Shown: positions 55,974 to 64,000 of the stretch, piece by piece
Layout of the letters: every line of letters starts with the position of its first letter
Position numbering within the stretch: the first letter of the stretch is position 1
DNA from: Channallabes apus
Taxonomy: Eukaryota > Chordata > Actinopteri > Siluriformes > Clariidae
Length of the DNA stretch: 64,000 nt
Direction: 5' to 3'
NCBI GenBank assembly: GCA_030522415.1
Contig: CM060104.1
Location: 12,358,229-12,422,228, forward strand
Made by a program: the position numbers and the translations under genes
Notes under the pieces: generated by a model
Seen by the model: only the letters and a program-made list of their open reading frames with translations
Told to the model about the DNA's origin: nothing
Database searches by the model: none

Positions 55974-57466
55974 TTAAACCATTTTTTGGTGCAAGGGCAA
56001 GTATTCACGCACCCATCGCTTCCAGAGCAGGTCTGATAGGTGCTGACTCTGCTTCCACCTGCGACATGCATAGATGTCTTCCTTTTTGAAAGATCCCGGG
56101 GGCAGGTTTGGCTGTTTTTTCATCAGCAGCAGGTGTTTAGGTGTCAGAGGTTCCAGATCTTCCGAGACAGTAGTGAGGGGTCGGTTATTCATTATCGCTT
56201 CTACTTCGCACATGAATGTATGCAGGCTCTCGTCAGTTAATGTTTGTTCTTTCAGTACTGATCTCAAGATCTTTCTAACTGACCTAATCTGTGTTTCCCA
56301 TATTCCGCCAAAGTGAGATCCAGAGGGCGGGTTAAATGTCCACTGTATGTTCCTTTGAGTAAGGAAGCTTTCAATTTGTGACTGATCCATTGCTGAATAG
56401 CCTCGCGCAGTTCAGTCTCAGCGCCTATAAAGTTTATTCCATTGTCACTTCGCATCACTGACACCTGACCTCTCCTGCTTATAAAGCGTCGCATGGCATT
56501 CACACAAGAGTCTGTGTCCAGCGAATGAGCGATTTCAATGTGCACGGCTCTTGTTGTCAGACAAGTGAAAAGTACACCATATCTTTTAACGTTACTTCTG
56601 CCACGTTTGACCTCGAAGGGTCCGAAGTAGTCTACTCCCACATTGGTGAAGGGTGGGTGGTTTGGTATTATTCTGTCGATTGGCAATTCTGACATTTTCT
56701 GCCCACATGCTTTAGCTCTAGACTTTCTGCATATCACACACCTGGAGAGAAACTGTCTTACGAGTGAGTTAGCCGTCGGAATCCGGTATTTTTGCCGCAA
56801 TTCTGAAAGGATGTAATTTCTGCCACTGTGTCCTATCTTGTCATGAACGTCTCTTAATATCAACGTTGTGATATGTGAGTCTTTAGGTACAATGACTGGG
56901 TGTTTAACGTGCTCTGGCATTGCGGACCTGCCGAGACGTCCTCCGACTCTCGGCAATCCATCCTGTAGTACTGGGTCCAGTTTGGACAAGCAACTGTTTC
57001 TTTTTACAGATGCCTTGCGTTTTTGCTGTGTGTGAATTCCCTGTTTGAGTTCTGCTGCTGCTTTACCCCTTTGCAACGTGAGAATTTCTTCCTTAAATTT
57101 TTGTCTTTGAGTAAACTTTATGATTTCGTTTTCTGCTCTAGTTAGGTCTTGAACTGTTAGAGACTTGTGATTTTCTGTCTTTGGGTTATCTACTTGTATT
57201 TTGACCCTTTCTTTTTTTTGTTTGAGCATGTCTCTGATGCGAAGGATCCAGGCAACGGATCTTTTTAACTTGTGCCAATCAGAGTGATGATTAATCAGTT
57301 TACTCACTGTGTCTGCGCATTTTGTAATGCTCACAATATTCACTAAAGCTGAGAGCTTGACTTCATCATCATTTTGTGTTATTGATGTGTCATGAATATT
57401 TTCAGGCCATTTGCACTCTGCTTCTTTGAGAAAGGAGGGACCATGGATCCAGTCAACGTTTTTCAT
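55974..57466 (-). pseudogene. BEL element 2 integrase region, frameshifted
   Basis: Integrase joins retrotransposon cDNA to target DNA. In minus-strand order: RNase H to integrase linker; HHCC zinc finger (VHDKIGHSGRNYI ... FLSRCVICRK, about 56900-56730); catalytic core with first Asp in GVDYFGPF, second in MRSDNGINF, and the Glu in GGIWETQI near 56295. A 1-base frameshift near 56392 puts the Glu and C-terminal part ([30 protein letters not shown]) in another frame, ending at 55974. Element 1 has lost this region. Confidence 0.93.
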
Positions 57467-58890
57467 GAACTTTTCACAGGATACCCCCCTGGAGGCAGAA
57501 TCAGCTGGGTTTTTTTGAGGTATTAACGTACCTCCATTGCTGTGACTTGGTTGACTCTCTTATAATGGCGATTCTGTTGGCCACGAAGGTTTTAAAACGA
57601 AGTGTTTCGTTATCAATGTATCTCAAAACAGTTGTACTGTCAGTCCAAAACAGAGTCCAGAAATTTCAATTCTAGCTGTTCTTTCAACATTTTGTCATTT
57701 TTTACAGCGACCACTGCCGCAGTCAGTTCCATTCGTGGGATGGTGGTTTGTTTCAGGGGTGCTACATGGGAGTTCCCCAACATGAATGCACAATGTGTAA
57801 GTCCATCAGCGTTTACTAACCTGAGATATGAGACAGCTCCGTATCCCATTTCACTTGCATCCGAGAAGAGGTGGAGTTGTGCTGTAGCTGTAACTCCGAA
57901 GTCGGCTGGTTTTATGCACCTTGCTGTGCTGAACTCGGACTGTCTGTGCAGCTCTTGCAGCCAGGTTTTCCATGCCGTTGCAAACTGCTCAGGAATGTCA
58001 TCATCCCAGGCTAGTTTTTCTTTACATAACAGTTGCATTAGAGTTTTGGCTGGCAGTATGACAGGCGCGAGAAACCCTAAGGGGTCATAAATCGAACTGG
58101 TGATTGACAGGATTCCTCATCTTGTCACAGGTCGTTCCTTTAAACTAATTTTGAACTTGAACATGTCTGAGTTAATGCACCACAGCACCCCCAGAGCTCT
58201 CTCAACCGGAAGTGCATCCTTACTCAAGTCTAAGTCTCTCATGTCTTTGCTCCTTTCGCTCTCGGGAATGACAGTCAGTAGGGCACGGCTATTGCTTGCC
58301 CATTTAGTGAGGTTGAACCCTCCACTTGCACAGAGACTTGTGAGATCATTGTATAAGGCGACTGCTTGGTCATGACTCGAAACGGATTTCAGGCAGTCAT
58401 CTACATAAAAGTTTTTAAGCACTGTATTGACTGCCACAGCAGGTGCATTGCTGCGATTTTCTTCTGCTGTCTTTCTGAGGGCGAAGTTAGCAACGCTAGG
58501 CGACGATTTTGCACCGAACAGATGAACTACCATTTTATTTTCAAATAAGTCTTGGTTCACATCTCCATTCGGCCACCATGGGAAGCGCAGCAGATCTGTG
58601 TCCTTCTCGGGGCCTTTCACGTGATAGTACATGGCTTCTACTGTGTCACATTTCTTGGACTTTATTTTAACAGGTACTATGGGGAGGATGCAATTATCTC
58701 CAGCCCCAGTGAGCGCATTTGAATCGTGACTCGCTGCCGAGTTGTGTTGTTGTGTCACCTTCGGTTTCGTTTCTATGGGCACCTGTAACTAACTGCGCCG
58801 TGTCTTGCACTGCTCTGTGTAGCATGCGCGGATGTGGCTTTGAACACAATGAACATATAATTTTTCTGATACAGTCTTTCCACAAATGAC
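57467..58890 (-). pseudogene. BEL element 2 protease stub, RT and RNase H
   Basis: Knuckle part (MWKDCIRKIICSLCSKPHP), protease start (ILPIVPVKIKSKK), then directly RT (YYHVKGPEKDTDLLRF) at about 58640, the same joint as in element 1. The active site is FYVDD (58396-58410). Arg is replaced by stop at 58117-58119 (VTR-stop-GILS; element 1 has Arg). RNase H follows (LFSDASEMGYGAVSYL, PRMELTAA). Further disruption lies near 57520 and 57640. Confidence 0.92.
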
Positions 58891-60248
58891 CCTTCCTTAA
58901 ACATCCGAAACAGAATCCGTTTCCTTTTAAGAATTCTACTTTATCTTTGTATGTCTAATCATTAAATTGGAAGCATTCTAAGATATGCTCCCCTTTGCAA
59001 TGTGCGCATGGTTTAGTGAAGGCGCTGACAGGTAATGTACCGGCATTCTTCATTGTAATCAAGTGTTTGTGAATTTTACCAACCTGTCTGTCCTCGGTTG
59101 CGACGCTGACCCTGGGTTTTCCTTGGCCCCTTTGTTTGGGTCCTTGAAGGGATGTGTGACTGGGTTTTCTGTCGCTGGTTGCGGCGTCCAGATCCATAGA
59201 GTGCACTCTGCTTAGGTGCGCGTTGCTCGATTCAGTGACTGCGCTCTCGTTCGCGGGCTGCGCTCGGCTGTTACCTGTTGAGTTGGAAAGGTGAGAGTGT
59301 GTGCTGCTCGGACGCGCGCTGCTCGATTCAATGAGTGCGCTCTCGTTCGCAGGCTCCGCTCGGCTGTTGCATGTTGAGTTGGAAAGGTGAGAGTGCGCGC
59401 TGCTCGGACGCGCGCTGCTCGATTCAATGAGTGCGCTCTAGTTCGCAGACTGTGCTCGGCTGTTGCATGTTGAGTTGGAAAGGTGAGAGTGCGCGCTGCT
59501 CGGGCACGCGCTGCTCGGACGCGCGCTGCTCGATTCGATGAGTGCGCTCTTGCTCTTGGGCGATCGGCTGTCGTATTTGCGATCTTGACGTTGAAGCACT
59601 CTTAATTTGGCATCATGCATAGCGAGCGCCGTTTTGGTTTCCAGTCTTTCTCTTTTTGCCTTTAGTTGTGCTTCCTCGATTTCTAGTCGTGCCTTTAGTT
59701 GTGCTTCTTCCATTTCTAACTCGAGACGTTCGTCCAAGGTTGCAGCTTTTGCTAACAGAGCTGCTCTGTCGGCTTCTTCTCTCTTTAGTCGGGCTGAGGA
59801 TGATGTAGAAGTTACAGACCTTTTGGATGCTGCCGTTATCAGTGACGCCCAGCGAGACATCTTCGCGTATTCGCGACGTCACAGAGTGGCCCTTAATGTC
59901 CTTGGTGTCCGCTATCCAGCGACCCACCTTAGCTATGAATTCTGTGCAGCCTTGAACCTGAGGTGCGCCGCAAGCGACCTGATCGCGTTTGTGTTCGTCT
60001 TTATGAGTGTACACAAGCACATCAACGTTACTTCTCATGAAGTCCTCTCTTCTGCACTCAGTTTCAACGATGTCTAACTTACGTGCATAGTTCAAAGGTG
60101 TCTTTAATTCAGTAGACATTGCATTCTGTCAAATTCGCTTGCCTTTTCTTGCATCCAGCGCCTCATTGAGGTTCTTTCTATTCGTCTCGTAGAGCGCCGT
60201 TAGGCTCCCCAGCCAAGTGCTGGGAGCGTCGTCCTCGTTGTTCGGCAT
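58891..60248 (-). pseudogene. BEL element 2 gag
   Basis: Starts with ATG at 60246-60248 (MPNNEDDAPSTWLGSL). A stop near 60127, further shifts near 59850 and 59440, and one before the zinc knuckle break it. Contains the coiled coil (EEADRAALLAKAATLDER) and a 96-97-bp tandem array at 59200-59560 matching element 1. Zinc-binding cysteines CAHCKGEHILEC are altered (spacing shortened). Confidence 0.88.
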
Positions 60249-60333
60249 GGTGAAGTTCAACAGCTATTCTCTTTTACTTTCCCTTTCAGCGTTCACTTGT
60301 TTTCGTTCAAACAGCGGAAAGCTTTTGACTTCA

Positions 60334-60867
60334 TGTAGATGCGGTCATATTATTTCACCAGTTTTGATGCGTAGCTTTGTCTTAAAGTTTCACTCACACG
60401 ACAGAAGTCCGATCTCTTTGTCTCTTGTAGTTTATTTTGTCAGCATCAAAGAATCAACATTTCATACAGTCATCTTGAGTAAATCCACTGTGATTACAGA
60501 CACCAGTTGCTGCATCTTGCAAATCTCTGACATTTACAACAACCTGTTTGCTGTATCTTACATTCTTAGCTTACCGGGAGCTCACGAGCTTACGCTTGTG
60601 TTTCCGTAGCCTTCCGCATCTAAACTGAACTCTCTATCATATGACAGTCACACAAATGCATGTAATAGTAGAATGACATCACAGACCAACTTAAGATTGT
60701 CAAAATGAATGCATAACTTAGAAATTTAAAGCTTATGGCTTATGTAACAAACTTAATGCTTAATGCTTTACTAATGAATAGAACAAGGTAGAATAAATGA
60801 AATAACAACAAATAAAATAAAATAAACAGAACAACAAATTCATAACAAGTACGATATGGCTCTTACA
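60334..60867 (-). repeat. BEL element 2, 5' LTR, shortened
   Basis: 534 bp, about 100 bp shorter than its partner. The missing part lies between internal direct repeats near 60540 (AACAACCTGTTTGCTGTATC). Confidence 0.95.
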
Positions 60868-61262
60868 AGCAATATTTCAGTTTTTAATAGTGTGGATATT
60901 CACAAAACACCGTTTTCGTTTAAAAACCTGAACCTACGGAGCCCCCCAGGGGTCCTGTGGTAAATAAATAAATAAATAAATAAATAAAATAATAACAAAC
61001 CGAGCGCGCGGATTAATAATCCGAGATGTGTGTTTCTTACCCCCACCCTTCGTGAAAACGGCGTGTTCAGAGAAAGGCTCGCCAGTGAGATGCCATTTCT
61101 GAACAAACTTAGTCGTGTTTGTTAAAGCATTAAATGGTAAAAGAGCACTAGCAATGAAAGTTTTTTTCTGAATCCGAATTTTATTAATAAGTTACAAGTT
61201 AAATTTCAACTGTAAAGAACTTGTACATATGTTCATACAGTATTGACAGCAGCTCTAATTTG

Positions 61263-61812
61263 TCTAAATCGCATTGCAGACAAGAAAAAGAAGTAGAGTC
61301 ATCCTTTGACCTTGCATGCTTAATCTTTCCACACATGATTCTTGCGTCTCACTTTTTCCTTAATCTCCGGTTCGGTTCTGGTTTCGGTCTGTTCTCATGA
61401 GTTGTGAAGCGAGAGGAACAAAGTATAAATATTGTTCATTTGCTAAATTAAGTATCATGAATTTTAATTGAATATCTATCTCTGTATTTTTTCACAGCAG
61501 TTTATGACTGAAAGTGTGTCTGCATCTGACTTCAGGAGTTTCCTGACCAACGTATCTAACGGTCATATTTAAAAATCATAAAGTACAAAACGTTTCTGTT
61601 GGTGTTTAATTTTGTTTCTATGATTAATACTTATTTGTGGTTTATGTTTTGTACATCTTTTCAAATTGAGACCTCATTTGTAAGTTACTGTTATCTTGTT
61701 TTTGTATAAATTAATCAAATGTTTGCTTGTTATTAAATGTATTTTTTTATTTAAAAAAATAAACGAATCTGTTTTATTATTAGCTGAGAGTGTGGTTTAT
61801 TTATTTATTATC
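61263..61812. other. Unrecognised AT-rich sequence within X2
   Basis: No match to X1 and no gene seen. An AATAAA occurs near 61758. Confidence 0.45.
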
Positions 61813-61824
61813 ATATTTGGTCAT

Positions 61825-62190
61825 ATGGCGGCGCGGTGGTGTAGTGGTTAGCACTGTCGCCTTGCACCTCCAGGGTCTGGGTTCGATTCCCCGGCCAGGC
61901 TCGATTCCCGTCTCTGTGTGCATGGAGTTTGCATGTTCTCCCCGTGCTTGGTGGGTTTCCTCAGGGTACTCCGGTTTCCTCCCACAGTCCAAAGATATGA
62001 AGGTTAGGCTAATTGGCATTCCTAAATTGCCCGTAGTGTGTGATTGGGTGTGTGAGTGTGCATATGAGTGTGTGCCCTGCGATGGATTGGCACCCTGTCC
62101 AGGGTGTACCCCGCCTAGTGCCCGAAGTCTCCTGGGATAGGCTCCAGGTCCCCCGCGACCCTGAACACAGGATTAAGCAGTATAGAATGA
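61825..62190 (+). mobile_element. Full-length tRNA-derived SINE with 12-bp TSD
   Basis: TSD ATATTTGGTCAT at 61813-61824 and 62191-62202. The head carries an A-box (GTGTAGTGGTTAGCAC) and a B-box (GGGTTCGATTCCC). The body has the fish SINE core GTTTGCATGTTCTCCCCGTG and CCGGTTTCCTCCCACAGTCC, and the tail includes CCTGGGATAGGCTCCAGG and ends GAATGA. The intact TSD and boxes suggest a fairly recent insertion. Partial copies lie at 8866-9190. Confidence 0.95.
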
Positions 62191-62202
62191 ATATTTGGTC
62201 AT

Positions 62203-63244
62203 TGTAACATGCATTAGGGAGCATTATCTCTGCGACGTGTGTGTGCTATCTGGGAATGAATTACCTTTACTTGATTATTTTAAATAAATCTAATTTGTGC
62301 ATTAAATATAATTATGTAACTTTTACTTGATTTCTTTGATTGTTAATTTAATTATTAAGTAGGTTTTACCTACTAATCTATTAAGTAGATTTTATTTAGT
62401 AGAATTTAAGTAGACAATTACGGGTGAGTTTTACTTAATACTGGAGCAATAAAATTTACTTAAAATCTATGTGTGCAAATTGTTAAGAGGATTTTATCAA
62501 GTAAATCTTACAAGTTCTTTTTTTCAGTGCATGGGTGAACATGATTTAAGAATTTAATTAAGCACGTATATATATATATGAATAAACTATTTTCTATGTA
62601 CAGGTACAATCAGAAAAATGTAACCAGAAAACAGCATATAACTTTAAACTTACATTGATTAGAAATATAAACAACACACCTATGAGGCTGGACAATGGAA
62701 TAAACTGTGTGGGTGCCAATAATATTAAATATTTATCTGTTAATTCTTTGACAATATTGCTGCTTTTTGTTGGAAACTGGCAGACATAAAAAATATGAAA
62801 AATACTTTAAATAAATATAAAGGGGACGATGGGCTAAAGCCCCCCTAAAAATGGCCTAGCGATGCCCGTGTATATATAATGAAAATATTATGTGTAAAGA
62901 AAATATAATTTATATATTCGTGTTTAATTACAAAAAAAAAAATTATGGTTAGTGATTGTTGCAGACATTCACATTATTTTTTGGGGAAGAGCTTGGCTTG
63001 TACAGGCTACTATATGCTCATCAGCAGTCGGCGCCCCGCTGTAACCAGCAGATCAAAGGAGCAGTTATCGGCTGACACGTAGCCTTCTGAGTTTGGAGAC
63101 CCACAGAACCCCCACTGTATTATAATGCCTCTTCTCACCTTTCATTCATGATTTCGCTCATGGGGGAATTCGAAGAATTGGGGATTTTAAAAACAATTAA
63201 CAAGGCCGAGTAGACGTCTCTGCCTAAAATGTTTTTCAAAACAC
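62203..63244. other. AT-rich flank and weak X2 remainder
   Basis: Contains the X-like blocks noted above (62380-62590 and 62860-63080) and otherwise nothing recognised. Confidence 0.45.
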
Positions 63245-63245
63245 C

Positions 63246-63268
63246 TCTCTCTCTCTCTCTCTCTCTCT

Positions 63269-63336
<68 letters not shown>
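63246..63336. repeat. (TC)n and (TA)n microsatellite
   Basis: (CT)n at 63246-63268, then (TA)n to about 63335. Frames across it are artefacts. Confidence 0.95.
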
Positions 63337-63339
<3 letters not shown>

Positions 63340-63402
63340 CAATCACATTCCAGCTCTTATTCCCAGCCGTGGTCAAATAATGGATGAAATAATTATTCAA
63401 TG

Positions 63403-63482
63403 CTGGACACAAACAGCAAAAAACATGAAAAGCCATAAGCACTTCATTGCTTTTCATCATGTTTTTTGCTGTTTGTGTCCAG
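63403..63482. repeat. Long inverted repeat (hairpin) between (TA)n tracts
   Basis: CTGGACACAAACAGCAAAAA plus ACATGAAAAGC (63403-63433) is mirrored by GCTTTTCATCATG plus TTTTTTGCTGTTTGTGTCC (63449-63482), with about 15 bases between them and a 3-base bulge. (TA)n flanks both sides (to 63336 and from 63485), so it may extrude a cruciform. Confidence 0.92.
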
Positions 63483-63484
63483 TA

Positions 63485-63562
<78 letters not shown>
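63485..63562. repeat. (TA)n microsatellite
   Basis: About 35 TA units ending where the Tc1-like element begins. A TA target in a (TA)n tract suits Tc1 insertion. Confidence 0.95.
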
Positions 63563-63565
<3 letters not shown>

Positions 63566-64000
63566 TGGTGTAAAAAACTATTTGCCCCCTTCCTGATTTC
63601 TTATTCTTTTGCATGTTTGTCACACTTAAATGTTTCTGCTCATCAAAAACCATTAACTATTAGTCAAAGATAACATAATTGAACACAAAATGCAGTTTTA
63701 AAATGAAGGTTTACATTATTAAGGGAGAAAAAAACTCCAAATCTACATGGCCCTGTGTGAAAAAGTTATTGCCCCCCTTGTTAAAAAATAACTTAACTGT
63801 GGTTTATCACACCTGAGTTCAATTTCTGTAGTCACCCCCAGGCCTCATTACTGCCACACCTGTTTCAATCAAGAAATCACTTAAATAGGAGCTACCTGAC
63901 ACAGAGAAGTAGACCAAAAGCACCTCAAAAGCTAGACATCATGCCAAGATCCAAAGAAATTCAGAAACAAATGAGAACAAAAGTAATTGAGATCTATCAG
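63563..64000 (+). mobile_element. Tc1-like transposon, 5' end
   Basis: Starts CAGTGGTGTAAAAAACTATT after TA at 63561-63562. The body includes CACACCTGTTTCAATCAAGA and a transposase start at 63941. The element runs off the window. Confidence 0.92.
63941..64000 (+). CDS. Tc1-like transposase, N-terminus (partial)
   Basis: ATG at 63941 begins a frame of 20 codons (MPRSKEIQKQMRTKVIEIYQ) that is open to the window edge. This is the typical start of the first helix-turn-helix of Tc1/mariner transposases, which bind the TIRs and move the element by cut and paste. Whether it is intact cannot be told here. Confidence 0.9.
   Translation, partial: MPRSKEIQKQMRTKVIEIYQ

Larger units (their letters stand above)
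54961..60867 (-). mobile_element. BEL/Pao retrotransposon, element 2 (complete ends, TSD AGCAA)
   Basis: Both LTRs are present (54961-55598 and 60334-60867), with AGCAA at 54956-54960 and 60868-60872. Repeat X1 gives the empty site (in reverse AATTAGCAATTTCAG near 24375). In element order: 5' LTR, gag (from 60248), knuckle, protease stub fused to RT, RNase H, integrase, 3' LTR. Gag and pol carry several stops and frameshifts, and the protease and RT fingers are deleted, so it could not replicate by itself. Confidence 0.96.
54583..63080 (+). repeat. Dispersed repeat X, copy X2, interrupted by BEL2 and a SINE
   Basis: Left part 54583-54960: TTACAGATGTCGCCATTAAA, CTCF-like CCTGTAGGGGGCAG (54689-54702), NRF1-like CGCGCATGCG (about 54764). 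It continues at 60868-61262 (ACCTGAACCTACGGAGCCCC, (TAAA)n, GCGCGCGGATTAATAATCCG). Weaker matches to X1 follow at 62380-62590 and 62860-63080. Without BEL2 and the SINE it spans about 2.2 kb. Its left end lies within the L2 fragment 53570-54582. Confidence 0.65.

Overview
This window is repeat-dense vertebrate DNA, almost certainly from a teleost fish (possibly an otophysan such as a catfish, but that is a guess). The evidence is the repeat mix: L2 LINEs with (TTGAA)n tails, BEL/Pao LTR retrotransposons, a DIRS gag fragment, Tc1/mariner, pogo-like and hAT-like DNA transposons, fish tRNA-derived SINEs, and many long (CA)n, (TA)n and (GATA)n tracts. No complete host protein-coding gene can be demonstrated; two short candidate host exons lie at 10.2 kb and 15.7 kb.

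Layout. 1-2273: 3' part of an L2, lying inside BEL element 1 (2274-6296, minus strand, one LTR seen). 6.3-10.4 kb: mostly unrecognised sequence, SINE and L2 scraps, and a candidate NRF1-type promoter with a coding exon. 10433-15416: element A, about 5 kb, with TIRs starting CAGTGGGAGCCAC and flanking TA, minus strand. 15.4-21.3 kb: a candidate terminal exon, then two direct repeats (D1, D2) around an internal fragment (C) of the same 5-kb family. About 21.9-24.75 kb: dispersed repeat X (copy X1), next to an old L2. 26.3-27.0 kb: pogo-like piece and a SINE with a 9-bp TSD. 27230-36864: element B, a second copy of A's family in the opposite orientation, split by a near full-length L2 (31111-35840). 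36.9-41.5 kb: pogo-like, X, L1/Tx1, 5-kb-family and hAT-like fragments. 41.5-45.9 kb: no recognised feature. 45898-46510: solo LTR with TSD AATAT. 46.8-54.6 kb: mariner-like, L2, BEL LTR, DIRS and LINE fragments, heavily nested. 54583 to about 63.1 kb: repeat X copy X2, interrupted by complete BEL element 2 (54961-60867, TSD AGCAA) and a full-length SINE (61825-62190, 12-bp TSD). The window ends in the 5' end of a Tc1-like transposon whose transposase ORF runs off the edge.

How the parts relate. Several insertions have an empty reference copy in the same window: A is the empty site for the L2 in B, and X1 is the empty site for BEL2, so nesting order can be read directly. The most interesting system is the A/B family. 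It encodes no transposase that I can see, but carries a CTCF-like motif, a YY1-like first exon with a GTAAGT donor, and a second spliced-looking exon with an equal-length conserved reading frame, which suggests a captured host gene fragment. It also contains a SINE made from an intron-bearing tRNA-Ile(UAU) head and a tail matching a LINE at 51.3 kb. The second notable system is the BEL family: both copies share the same internal deletion that fuses the start of protease to mid-RT, as expected for a defective subfamily mobilised in trans.
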